From: CAJXMH01 sp040220135
GTDB taxonomy: Bacteria; Bacteroidota; Bacteroidia; Flavobacteriales_E; Vicingaceae
Direction: 5' to 3'
Length of the DNA: 64,000 nucleotides
NCBI GenBank assembly: GCA_040220135.1
Contig: JAVJTT010000020.1
Location: 62,001-126,000, forward strand
A model generated the notes under the pieces. That model did no database searches and was not told where the DNA came from. It saw nothing but the letters and a program-made list of their open reading frames with translations. Within the stretch, counting starts at the first letter, position 1. The number at the start of each line of letters is the position of its first letter. The position numbers and the translations under genes are program-made. Below are positions 36,241-44,152 of the stretch, piece by piece.

Positions 36241-36287
36241 TTACCTCTCAAAAGTATAAAAAGTAAAATCGAAGTCGTGCTTTTCGT
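36241..36287 (-). pseudogene. Remnant of a folA 3' end
   Basis: Plus-strand bases 36234-36287 match the end of folA at 37197-37250 in 48 of 54 positions by hand count. Read on the minus strand, the frame and stop are kept: EKHDFDFTFYTFER here against EKHDYDFTFFTFEK in intact folA. The amino-acid changes are conservative (Y/F, F/Y, K/R). It lies directly upstream of lipoprotein gene A, as folA lies upstream of lipoprotein gene B. Confidence 0.75.
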
Positions 36288-36320
36288 TGTTTAGTATCAA
36301 CTTGGTTATGGTTTGCTTCT

Positions 36321-36377
36321 AACGCTAAGCAACGATTTGATAAATCTACTTTGAAGAAGTTGAAAGTGGCGAGTTAG
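36321..36377 (+). pseudogene. Remnant of a clpX 3' end
   Basis: Bases 36321-36397 match 35371-35447 (end of clpX plus the end of the lipoprotein gene) in 72 of 77 positions by hand count. Read in the clpX frame it gives NAKQRFDKSTLKKLKVAS and stop, against YAKQRFDKSTLKKLKVAS in intact clpX. After the first residue all four differences are synonymous third positions. The lipoprotein stop codon overlaps it just as at the intact clpX. Confidence 0.8.
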
Positions 36378-37192
36378 TTGCAGCTGTATTCTAACTCAGT
36401 AATTTCAGCTGATTGCCCTTGCAGTTGGCTTCTTCTTTTTACTAGTACGTCATTATTGTAAGTTAAATCATAGGTTTGCGTCAATGAGTTGTTTCTGTCC
36501 TGAATGCTTATGCTTTTAACGTTATTGCTAGAGAACATTTCCCAAAATAGTAAGTCATAACTGTATAGTCCTTTGTACGGATTATCCTTTTGATCGTAAG
36601 CAAAAGTATAGGTTGGCCTAGGGTTTGTAGGACTTCCCCCAACTTCAATGATTTGACTTTGGACTAGATTGCCGTTCAACCAACTTAACTGATGTTTTTC
36701 TGAAGGAGAGTGCTTAAAGTCGGCAAAATAAGTTGAAGGAAGCTCGGAATTGCCATTGTAACTAAAGTTTAAAATGGCATTTAAAGTATCGTAGGTGTAT
36801 TGAAACATCTTTATCAAACGATCTTGATTGTCGTACTCATAAGTTTTAATCGTGTCAAGTGAATTGGTGAAAGTGCTGAATTCAAAGACAAATTTTAATT
36901 TTTGCTCACTATCATATTCAAATAAGGTTGAATCGTAGGCATAACCTCCTGAAAAATGAAGTTTTTTTATTGGCTTATTGAAATGGTTGTAATGGTAAAC
37001 GGTAGTGCTTTTATTGACTGTGTCAGATTCAAGATAGTATATTTCTTTTTTTAAGAGGCAGTTGTTTGTATTGCCTACATTCGGTGGATTTGACCCTCCG
37101 CTTCCCCCGCTAATTGGGTCATCTTTTTTACATGCAGGTAATAAGACGGATAAAATAAGGGTGCAGAGAAGAATATTTTTGAAGGTTTTCAC
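36374..37192 (-). CDS. Lipoprotein with YD/RHS-like repeats, copy B
   Basis: A 272-residue paralogue of the protein at 35424. Lipid cysteine C21 in LLPACKKDD, a Gly/Ser/Asn linker (about 27-43), then YD-type repeats (VYHYNHFNKPIKKL, FEYDSEQKLKFV, YEYDNQDRLIKM) and the same ending LEYSCN. The interior is much more diverged from copy A than the flanking DNA is. It lies 11 bases downstream of folA on the same strand and may be cotranscribed with it. Function unknown. Confidence 0.75.
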   Translation of the reverse strand: MKTFKNILLCTLILSVLLPACKKDDPISGGSGGSNPPNVGNTNNCLLKKEIYYLESDTVNKSTTVYHYNHFNKPIKKLHFSGGYAYDSTLFEYDSEQKLKFVFEFSTFTNSLDTIKTYEYDNQDRLIKMFQYTYDTLNAILNFSYNGNSELPSTYFADFKHSPSEKHQLSWLNGNLVQSQIIEVGGSPTNPRPTYTFAYDQKDNPYKGLYSYDLLFWEMFSSNNVKSISIQDRNNSLTQTYDLTYNNDVLVKRRSQLQGQSAEITELEYSCN

Positions 37193-37203
37193 AATAGTCG
37201 ATT

Positions 37204-37692
37204 TTACTTCTCAAAAGTAAAGAAAGTAAAATCGTAATCGTGCTTTTCATCTTTGGGGTGATATTCTTTTGAAACCACTTTCCATTCTTCCTGATCAAAT
37301 TCAGGAAAGTAAGTATCCCCTTCAATCTCGGTATGAATGCGAGTTAAATAAATGCGATCAGCATAGGGAAGCGCCTGTTTGTAGATTTCCCCACCGCCAA
37401 TGATCATTAGCTCTTCTTCACCTCTTTTCTTGGCGAAGTTGATGGCCGCCTCTAGGTCATGGAAAATTTCAGCTCCTTCGAAGGTGTAATCCTTATCTCT
37501 TGTTAGCACCATATTGGTTCGCTTTGGCAAGAGTTTACCAAAAGACTCTAAGTTTTTTCTCCCGGTTAAGATATGGTGCCTCTTAGTGGTTCTCACAAAA
37601 AACTTCATATCATCCGGTAAGCTCCATGGTAAGTCATTGTCGCGACCAATTACATTGTTTTCAGTTGCTGCAGCGATTAGTGAGATTTTCAT
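37204..37692 (-). CDS. folA: Dihydrofolate reductase
   Basis: Reduces dihydrofolate to tetrahydrofolate; 162 residues from the chosen start MKISLIAAATENNVIG at 37692 (an ATG at 37710 would add six residues). Trp23 in DNDLPW, the catalytic acid D28 in LPDDMKFF and the cofactor loop IIGGGEIYKQ are present. thyA, which consumes the same folate cycle, lies just upstream on the same strand. The 3' end is duplicated as a remnant at 36241. Confidence 0.96.
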   Translation of the reverse strand: MKISLIAAATENNVIGRDNDLPWSLPDDMKFFVRTTKRHHILTGRKNLESFGKLLPKRTNMVLTRDKDYTFEGAEIFHDLEAAINFAKKRGEEELMIIGGGEIYKQALPYADRIYLTRIHTEIEGDTYFPEFDQEEWKVVSKEYHPKDEKHDYDFTFFTFEK

Positions 37693-37749
37693 TGATTTAT
37701 ATTTTGGCAATACATTTTAACTATTGTCAGTTTAAGCACTTTTTTTAAT

Positions 37750-37778
37750 CGAAGTGGTTGTCAGTCTGAGCGACGCAG
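37750..37778. repeat. Possible copy of a dispersed intergenic repeat
   Basis: TTGTCAGTCTGAGCGACGCA followed by GAAGAC, between folA and thyA, resembles a short intergenic repeat (TGTCAGTCTGAGC...) I associate with Bacteroidota genomes. A partial version (TTGTCAGTTTAAGC) lies about 25 bases to the left. Only a genome-wide count can confirm it. Confidence 0.3.
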
Positions 37779-37782
37779 AAGA

Positions 37783-38577
37783 CTATACCGCCACCGCCGC
37801 CTTAATATGCGGATGCGGATCGTAGTTTTCTAGCTTAAAGTCTTCGTATTTAAAGTCAAAAAGATCTTTCACCTCGGGATTAATTTTCATAGTAGGCAAA
37901 GGACGAAAACCTCTTGAAAGTTGCAGTTTGGCTTGCTCTAAATGATTGGAGTATAAATGAGCATCGCCAAAGGTGTGGACAAAGTCGCCTAAGCCAAGAT
38001 TGCAAACCTGCGCCACCATCATAGTTAAAAGCGCATAAGAAGCAATGTTAAAGGGTACGCCTAAAAAAGTATCGGCACTGCGTTGATAGAGTTGACAAGA
38101 TAGTTTTCCATCAGCTACATAGAATTGAAAAAAGGCGTGACAGGGAGGAAGCGCCATGTTTTCAATTTCGGCCACATTCCAAGCGCTCACAATAATTCTT
38201 CTTGAATCCGGATTGTTTTTAAGCTGGTCAATTACTTTTTTAATTTGATCGATTTTGTCACCTGAAGGCGTTGGCCAAGAACGCCACTGCGAACCATAAA
38301 CCGGACCTAAATTCCCTTCTTCATCGGCCCATTCATCCCAGATACGTACCCCATTTTCTTTGAGGTATTTGATGTTAGTGTCGCCACTTAAAAACCAAAG
38401 TAATTCATGAATGATAGAACGTAAATGAAGTTTTTTAGTGGTAATGGCTGGAAAGCCCTCATTTAAGTCAAAACGCATTTGATGACCAAAAACACTAATG
38501 GTACCGGTTCCGGTGCGGTCTTCTTTCTTTACTCCTTCGTCTAAGATTCGTTCTAAAAGTTCGTGGTATTGCTTCAT
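37783..38577 (-). CDS. thyA: Thymidylate synthase
   Basis: Converts dUMP to dTMP using methylene-tetrahydrofolate; 264 residues, exactly the E. coli size. The catalytic cysteine is C146 in LPPCHAFFQFYV. Phosphate-binding arginines in EDRTGTGT and SRRIIVSAWN and the C-terminal HIKAAVAV are conserved. The dihydrofolate it makes is recycled by the downstream folA product. Confidence 0.98.
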   Translation of the reverse strand: MKQYHELLERILDEGVKKEDRTGTGTISVFGHQMRFDLNEGFPAITTKKLHLRSIIHELLWFLSGDTNIKYLKENGVRIWDEWADEEGNLGPVYGSQWRSWPTPSGDKIDQIKKVIDQLKNNPDSRRIIVSAWNVAEIENMALPPCHAFFQFYVADGKLSCQLYQRSADTFLGVPFNIASYALLTMMVAQVCNLGLGDFVHTFGDAHLYSNHLEQAKLQLSRGFRPLPTMKINPEVKDLFDFKYEDFKLENYDPHPHIKAAVAV

Positions 38578-38668
38578 GTTCTTGGGATCTTTGAAGCATT
38601 AAAGTTAAGCGAATGGCAAAAGCTTGTCGTTTAGATCGGGATGATTTTAGGAACAAGATATTCACAAC

Positions 38669-38708
38669 TTAGAAGTACTTAAAGTAGAAAGTTAGAAGTA
38701 CTTAAAGT
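38669..38708. repeat. 17-bp direct repeat in the intergenic region
   Basis: TTAGAAGTACTTAAAGT occurs exactly at 38669-38685 and 38692-38708, in the 254-base AT-rich gap between thyA and the metalloprotein gene. No other feature is visible in that gap. Confidence 0.7.
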
Positions 38709-38831
38709 TGGAGGCTGAATAGATGAAAAGTTAAAAAGTAGAATAGAGCAAAGTGGAAAAATTACTCTTGTTTCTTATCTATAATAATTTTTTAGGTATT
38801 CATTCTTCACTTTACATCTCTCATTAAAAAA

Positions 38832-39329
38832 TCAATCTCTCAACCACTTTTTCATTTTAGGAAAAGCTTCAAAGTCACTTTCAGACTGGCTTTCACAAAG
38901 CCCCATCCATTCTAATAAGGGCAAACCGATGTAAGAGCCATTTAAAAACTGCTCTTTAAGCCAAAGCGCATCATTTTTGTAGCCATTATCATGAAAAAGC
39001 GCTTCAATTGGAAAGTCAATATGTTTTGCGGCAGCATAAGACCAGCAAATAGTAGCAATTTCATCTCCTTCAGATGGCCAATCTTTAGCCATTTTTGCTG
39101 TACCTATTTTGGTTCTTTCAACTTTCGGAGTAATGGCAATATGGCCGGCTTCGTGCAAAATGTCTCCCGGATAAAGCAATCGATTCTCATCGTAAAGTAT
39201 TTTGCCTTTATAGACTTTTAAACCAGGTAGAAACTCTGTATCTGTTAAAAGAGCCTTTTCTGCAGAAATTCCAATTTCAGTAAGAAAATCAAGAGCTTGT
39301 TGTACTAGTTTTTCCTTGGATGATATCAC
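38832..39329 (-). CDS. Small HExxH-motif protein, possible metallopeptidase
   Basis: A 165-residue protein without signal peptide. LHEAGHIAI places a zinc-type HExxH at 59-63. Acidic residues in WPSEGDEIATICWSYAAA (E87, D89, E90) about 25 residues later could give the third metal ligand. There are no other domains. It resembles a minimal gluzincin, but I cannot assign a family. It is 6 bases downstream of the acetyltransferase gene and probably cotranscribed. Confidence 0.7.
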   Translation of the reverse strand: MISSKEKLVQQALDFLTEIGISAEKALLTDTEFLPGLKVYKGKILYDENRLLYPGDILHEAGHIAITPKVERTKIGTAKMAKDWPSEGDEIATICWSYAAAKHIDFPIEALFHDNGYKNDALWLKEQFLNGSYIGLPLLEWMGLCESQSESDFEAFPKMKKWLRD

Positions 39330-39335
39330 CTTAAT

Positions 39336-39869
39336 TCACTTGCGGTTGATTCTGAAAATATACGCATCGAGGTTTTTATGAGTCGTTTTTCCATCTTTTT
39401 TCATCCCATTTCTTTCAGCTACTTTTTGAGAAGGAATGTTTTCAGTATGGATTAAGGAAATAATGCTCGAAGCAAAATAATCTTCAAACCCAATTTGTTT
39501 GAACATTTGAGCAGCCTCTGATGCGTAGCCCTTTCCCCAATACTTAGGCAGTAAATGATACCCGATTTCAATTTCTTTTTTACCATCGACTTCTTGGATC
39601 AATAAACCACATTGGCCAATAAACTCATGGTTTTGTTTTTTCCTAATGGCCATTAATCCAAAGGAATTCTCAGCATATCGCTTCATCTGACCTTGTATCC
39701 ACTGCTTAGCTAGCCCAGGCTTAGCCTGCATGTGCTCCGGGAAATATTGGGTAGCCTTCGGGTTTAACACAAAAGTCTCCCAAACGCTTACGTCTTTAAA
39801 GCTTAAAGGAGCATAGCTTAACCTTTCACTTTCTTTTGGCTGATAATATTTTTTGTTGCAGCTAAGCAT
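39336..39869 (-). CDS. GNAT family N-acetyltransferase (RimJ/RimL type)
   Basis: A 177-residue acetyltransferase. ERLSYAPLSFKDVSVW, the strand EIGYHLLPKYWGKGYASEAAQMF with the acetyl-CoA loop (W-G-K-G-Y-A), and the late SQKVAERNGMKKDGKT are typical of the RimJ/RimL-like Acetyltransf_3 group. The acceptor is unknown. It is followed by the HExxH gene. Confidence 0.88.
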   Translation of the reverse strand: MLSCNKKYYQPKESERLSYAPLSFKDVSVWETFVLNPKATQYFPEHMQAKPGLAKQWIQGQMKRYAENSFGLMAIRKKQNHEFIGQCGLLIQEVDGKKEIEIGYHLLPKYWGKGYASEAAQMFKQIGFEDYFASSIISLIHTENIPSQKVAERNGMKKDGKTTHKNLDAYIFRINRK

Positions 39870-40070
39870 AAGTTTTTTTAAAGTATCACCTCTAGGTCAA
39901 GTTGACGATTTTCTTCTGTCCAAACTTAATAAAATGCCAAAGTTTGTCGTTTCAAATCTGGATAAACCCTTGGCCGGAGCAACCCTAAATGGAAGATTTT
40001 TCGGAATGACCGGAAGTTAAAGTGGTATTGCTCTAGCCTTGCTTAACTTTATGCCCTTAAATGCAAGTAA

Positions 40071-40694
40071 ATGAAACCAAATTGGAGCGTTGAAAGAAAA
40101 GTAAAAACCGGATTGGCCATGGGTATGGTGCTCTTTTTAATCTTGTTTACAAACCGGCTCGATCATCAGTATTATAGTTCAATTGAAGATTCACTAAAGT
40201 CGATTTACGACGATAGATTGATGGTTCAAGGCTACATTCATGGATTAAACAAGGTTTTTCATAGAAAACAACTTACCCTTTTTAGCAAAACCCACGAATA
40301 TGAGGTTGATCAACCAGATGAAATAAAAACTGACACTCTACTTCGGGCATTCTCTAAAACTCGACTTAGCCGACAAGAAAGCACTGAATTTGATCGACTT
40401 CAGCATAACATTGATCAGCTTAGAGAACTTGAGAAGGGTCTTAGTCATAAGGATAGTATCACCATTCCAGATCAAAAACAACTCAATAGCCGATTAAGCG
40501 ATGTGCAAGTTAATTTAGACGCACTAGCCGACATTCAACTTAAGGAAGGTAGGTTGCTTTTGGAAGAAACAAGGTCCTCTTTAGAACGAAATGCCATGAT
40601 TCTGAGAATCGAGTACGTTGTGCTTATTCTTGTTGGATTAATGCTGCAGTTTATTCTGATCAATTGGGGGGCAGGCAAAAGGAAAAAGCCTTAG
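40071..40694 (+). CDS. Membrane protein with four-helix-bundle sensor-like domain
   Basis: A 207-residue protein with two membrane helices (about 14-26 and 176-196) enclosing a helical periplasmic domain (about 28-172; SSIEDSLKSIYDDRLMVQGYIHGLNK) like the four-helix bundle of methyl-accepting chemotaxis receptors. The usual cytoplasmic signalling domain is absent; the protein ends GAGKRKKP. Whether it senses anything or signals through a partner is unknown. Confidence 0.7.
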   Translation: MKPNWSVERKVKTGLAMGMVLFLILFTNRLDHQYYSSIEDSLKSIYDDRLMVQGYIHGLNKVFHRKQLTLFSKTHEYEVDQPDEIKTDTLLRAFSKTRLSRQESTEFDRLQHNIDQLRELEKGLSHKDSITIPDQKQLNSRLSDVQVNLDALADIQLKEGRLLLEETRSSLERNAMILRIEYVVLILVGLMLQFILINWGAGKRKKP

Positions 40695-40695
40695 G

Positions 40696-41139
40696 CTACG
40701 AAGGTTCATCGTAAGACAAAAAGCGACTTTTTAAATCATCGGTTGGCAATCTACAGCTTTCTTTTTTGCCAAACCATCGGTACCTGTTTTGGGCAATGAA
40801 TGCATAAATGGGATCGCGTAAAAAGCGCGGAATAATGATGAAGCTGTAAAGAATAGGCCAAAGTCCGCTAAGTGATTTTGCAATGCGCAAAGCCGCTGTA
40901 GACTTTTGGTAGATTTTTTCGTTTTCGATCAATAAGATGCTATTCATCTCATTTAAATCATGAGAGCTTGCTTTGGGATTTGTATTCAAAATTTCTTTTG
41001 ACTCTTCTGCCTGTAAAGGAGCAAACAAAAACACTTTGTTTGGATCGCGATCAATAATAAAATTTACCGCACCATTGCAAAGGTTACAAACCCCATCAAA
41101 AAGTATAAGTTTTTTATTTTTAGGAATTGAGTTCGGCAT
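40696..41139 (-). CDS. DCC family thiol-disulfide oxidoreductase-like protein
   Basis: A 147-residue protein of the DUF393/DCC family. FDGVCNLCNGAVNFIIDRD holds the family motif D-x-x-C-x-x-C (D15, C18, C21), and the C-terminal RNRYRWFGKKESCRLP is conserved. A redox role is presumed from the CxxC. Its start overlaps the end of the CPBP gene by 20 bases, so the two are coupled. Confidence 0.88.
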   Translation of the reverse strand: MPNSIPKNKKLILFDGVCNLCNGAVNFIIDRDPNKVFLFAPLQAEESKEILNTNPKASSHDLNEMNSILLIENEKIYQKSTAALRIAKSLSGLWPILYSFIIIPRFLRDPIYAFIAQNRYRWFGKKESCRLPTDDLKSRFLSYDEPS

Positions 41140-41950
41140 TCTCTTCTATGCTTGTTTTATGCTTCATGGCATGAGGTAGCTTCTTGTTTAACAAATAAAT
41201 CATTAAAAGTGCTAAAAACAGACTAGCAGCAATTACTAAGGTGGCATTAAACGCACTTCCGTACAGCTCTATCATTGAAATGTCCATTACTTTTTCCGGT
41301 TCAAAAAACTGCATGCTAAAAAATGCCAATCCATTATTTACAAAGTGAACAATTACACAAAGGCTTAAGTTTTTAGTTCGGTAGTATAGCCAAGCAGCGA
41401 AACAGCCGATCGTCATGGCGGAGATGAATTGCCAAGGGTTGAGATGAACAACGCCAAAAAGGAAAGAAGACCATAAAATGGCTTTCGTTACGGAATATTT
41501 TTTAGCCATGCCATCGAAAATAATGCCTCTAAAAATCATTTCTTCAAGAAATGGAGCAGCCACTACAATCGTTAGAAAGCCTGCTATGCCATCCATCTGG
41601 GCAAGTTCTAAAAACATCTGTTTCACTACTTCAGGCATGGGAATAAGGTTAGCAATGGGCATGGTAAATCCCAATTGCAAACCGAGAAGAGCAATGATGA
41701 TTAAAACAAGGTCGAAAGCTTTTGGCTTTTTCCATTGAAAAGAACTCCTGCCACTTTCTTTTTTGCGAAGAAAGTGAGCGAACAAAAGCGGTGTTCCCAT
41801 GCCAAATAGATAATAAATTAGCATGGCAACTTCCTTATTGCTGACTTCCGTTAGCCAGCTATTTAGTGGAATAAAGACAATGTTTGCTAGAATAGCGATA
41901 CCGACAATGCCCCAACTTTGTGCTAAACTTGGATACGACTTTACTTTCAC
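41120..41950 (-). CDS. CPBP family intramembrane glutamic endopeptidase
   Basis: A 276-residue membrane protein with about seven to eight helices. The Rce1/CPBP active-site motif EEMIFRG (E136, E137, R141) is followed by FGVVHLNPWQF and HFVNN, the other conserved histidine motifs. Family members cleave within membranes or process prenylated or peptide substrates; the substrate here is unknown. Confidence 0.9.
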   Translation of the reverse strand: MKVKSYPSLAQSWGIVGIAILANIVFIPLNSWLTEVSNKEVAMLIYYLFGMGTPLLFAHFLRKKESGRSSFQWKKPKAFDLVLIIIALLGLQLGFTMPIANLIPMPEVVKQMFLELAQMDGIAGFLTIVVAAPFLEEMIFRGIIFDGMAKKYSVTKAILWSSFLFGVVHLNPWQFISAMTIGCFAAWLYYRTKNLSLCVIVHFVNNGLAFFSMQFFEPEKVMDISMIELYGSAFNATLVIAASLFLALLMIYLLNKKLPHAMKHKTSIEENAELNS

Positions 41951-42026
41951 GACATTTTTATTTTATTGAAAGGTGAAATTTAGAAAAATAGTGCCAAAGG
42001 AATAGTGAAAAAGGGATAAGCGAAAC

Positions 42027-43517
42027 TTATAAGAGTACGCCAACAATTACCGCAGTAAACAAGGAAGCGAGTGTTCCACCAATAAGTGCTTTAACCCCAT
42101 ATTTCGAAAGTAGACTTTTTCGACTAGGTGCTAGGGCTCCAATTCCACCAATTTGAATGCCGATGGAAGCAAAATTGGCAAAACCGCACAGGATGTAAGT
42201 GGCCATGGTAATCGACTTTTGCTCTGCAAAAGCGTCGGCCGCTTTCATTTCTCCCAAAGAAACGTAAGCCACAAATTCATTTAAAATAGTTTTTTCGCCT
42301 AAGAGTTGCCCTACTAAAACCATGTCTTCTTTAGCAACTCCCATCAGCCACGCAACTGGAGCAAAACTATAACCGATGAGAAATTCAAAGCTCAATCCGT
42401 CAAAGTTAGTATGCTCAACCACCCAGTTGTTTATGCCGGTGTAATGACCAATAATATCATTCAGGATAAAGTTCCCCATGGTAATAAAGGCGATAAAGAC
42501 CAACAGCATAGCGCCTACGTTTACCGCTAATCTGATTCCTTCAGTGGTCCCGTTAGTGATGGCTTCTAGTGCATTGCCGCCAATTTTTTCTTGGTTTATC
42601 TCCATGCTTTGGTTGATTTCTTCCGTTTCCGGAACCAAAATTTTTGCGGCAATAACTGCTGCCGGTGCTGACATTACGGAAGCTGCTAATAAGTGTTTAG
42701 CAAAGTAGATTTGTTCCACCTCGTCGCCCCCGCCTAAAAACCCAATGTAAGCGGCTAACACACCTCCCGCTATAGTAGCCATACCTCCTGACATTAAGCA
42801 CAAAAGCTCTGAGCGCGTCATGGTAGGTAAGTATGGTTTTACTAGCAAAGGAGCTTCAGTTTGACCTAGAAAAATATTACCGGCGGCTGCTAAGCTTTCA
42901 GCCCCTGAAAGTTTCATTAACCTTTTCATGATCCAAGCAAAGCCAAAAACAAATTTTTGTAGAATACCCCAATAATAAAGAAGGCTAGTCAAGGCCGAAA
43001 AAAAGATAATAGTGGGCAGCACTTGAACTACAAAGTTGACCAGTCCCGGCTCTATTTTTTGAGTAATGAATGATTCGAATAAAAATTCTGTACCGGCATT
43101 GGTAAAGGATATAATTTGTACAAAGAATTTACTTACCGTTTCAAAAAAACCTTCTACAAATGGAACTTTTAAAACCAACAAGGCAAAAATGATTTGCATT
43201 AAAAGGCCTTTGCTCACCAAACCCCAATTAATTGCTTTGCGGTTTTCAGAAAACAAGAAAGCCAATAATAATAGAGTTAACATGCCTAAAATTCCTCTGA
43301 AAAGAGAGGTGAAACTAAAGCCACTCAATGGTTTGATGGTTGAAGCATCTACGTCAGAGCTAGCGGACTCTATCACTTCTTGGTAGCTCAAAGAATCAGC
43401 GTATGCATTAATGGCCTCAAGGCTATCAGTTTGAGCCGATAGGCTGAAGCAAAATAAAAGGGACAAGAAAAATAGACTTGACTTAATTGTTGCTTTCGCT
43501 GCGTCTCTGAATTTCAT
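42027..43517 (-). CDS. Nucleoside transporter, NupC/CNT family
   Basis: Concentrative nucleoside symporter. From the chosen start MKFRDAAKATIKSS (43517) it has 496 residues; an ATG at 43541 is also possible. An N-terminal signal-like segment ending SLSAQ and an approximately 40-residue polar region precede the CNT core. The core motif GQTEAPLLVKPYLPTMTRSELLCLMSGGMATIAG and the late GFANFASIGIQIGGIG are clear. It overlaps the end of the DUF151 gene by 35 bases. Confidence 0.92.
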   Translation of the reverse strand: MKFRDAAKATIKSSLFFLSLLFCFSLSAQTDSLEAINAYADSLSYQEVIESASSDVDASTIKPLSGFSFTSLFRGILGMLTLLLLAFLFSENRKAINWGLVSKGLLMQIIFALLVLKVPFVEGFFETVSKFFVQIISFTNAGTEFLFESFITQKIEPGLVNFVVQVLPTIIFFSALTSLLYYWGILQKFVFGFAWIMKRLMKLSGAESLAAAGNIFLGQTEAPLLVKPYLPTMTRSELLCLMSGGMATIAGGVLAAYIGFLGGGDEVEQIYFAKHLLAASVMSAPAAVIAAKILVPETEEINQSMEINQEKIGGNALEAITNGTTEGIRLAVNVGAMLLVFIAFITMGNFILNDIIGHYTGINNWVVEHTNFDGLSFEFLIGYSFAPVAWLMGVAKEDMVLVGQLLGEKTILNEFVAYVSLGEMKAADAFAEQKSITMATYILCGFANFASIGIQIGGIGALAPSRKSLLSKYGVKALIGGTLASLFTAVIVGVLL

Positions 43518-44082
43518 CTCGAAGTCTAGAAGCTTCCTCATAATTCTCAGTTTCTATGGCATTGTCTAAGCGTTTTCTTAATTCAGCCATATTTAGCGAA
43601 TCTATGCCTTTTTTTTCTTTTTTCTTAGGCTTGGGTTTACTGCTTGTTTCTGCCTCTTTTTCTTCTGCGTCTTCTTCTAAGATAATGCCAGCGTTTTCTA
43701 AGATAAACTCATAAGTATAAATAGGGCACTTAAAGCGAACAGCTAAAGCAACTGCATCAGATGTGCGAGTATCTATTTCGGTGGTTTTTCCATCTTTTAC
43801 ACAAATCAATTTAGCGTAAAAGATGCCCTCTACTAAATTGTAAATGATTACTTCTTCGATATTTATAGCGAAAGAATCGGCGAAATTTTTGAAAAGGTCG
43901 TGGGTCAGCGGACGGCTAGGGGTCATGTCTTCCAGCTCAATGGCAATGGCTTGTGCTTCGAAGCCGCCAATGATAATGGGCAGTCTGCGTTTGCCTTCTT
44001 GCTCGGCCAAAACGAGAGCGTAGGCCCCCGATTGGGTTTGGCTGTAAGAAAGACCGACTATATCTAAACCAATTTTTTGCAT
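43483..44082 (-). CDS. Bifunctional nuclease family protein (DUF151) with UVR motif
   Basis: A 199-residue protein. The DUF151 domain (about 1-130; SGAYALVLAEQEGKRRLPIIIGGFEAQAIAIELE, RPLTHDLFKN, DARTSDAVALAVRFKCPIY-like segment) is followed by a Lys/Glu-rich linker and a C-terminal UvrB/UvrC motif (about 165-195; LRKRLDNAIETENYEEASRLRDEI). Homologues have nuclease activity in plants. It is upstream of and overlaps nupC, so the two may be coexpressed. Confidence 0.9.
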   Translation of the reverse strand: MQKIGLDIVGLSYSQTQSGAYALVLAEQEGKRRLPIIIGGFEAQAIAIELEDMTPSRPLTHDLFKNFADSFAINIEEVIIYNLVEGIFYAKLICVKDGKTTEIDTRTSDAVALAVRFKCPIYTYEFILENAGIILEEDAEEKEAETSSKPKPKKKEKKGIDSLNMAELRKRLDNAIETENYEEASRLRDEIQRRSESNN

Positions 44083-44107
44083 TCTGCTGAAGGAAGGTTT
44101 AATGAAA

Positions 44108-44135
44108 GCAAAAGGAGTGACTTCACTCCTTTTGC
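44108..44135 (-). terminator. Terminator of etfBA
   Basis: A 13-bp perfect inverted repeat (GCAAAAGGAGTGA / TCACTCCTTTTGC) with a minimal loop, just downstream of etfA on the minus strand. Confidence 0.8.
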
Positions 44136-44152
44136 TTAACTAATCATTTAAT

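Noticed and set aside
35371..36397. Simple recent tandem duplication of the clpX-lipoprotein unit
   Set aside because: The flanks match at about 90% with coding-type substitutions while the lipoprotein interiors are far more diverged, which a simple recent duplication does not explain.
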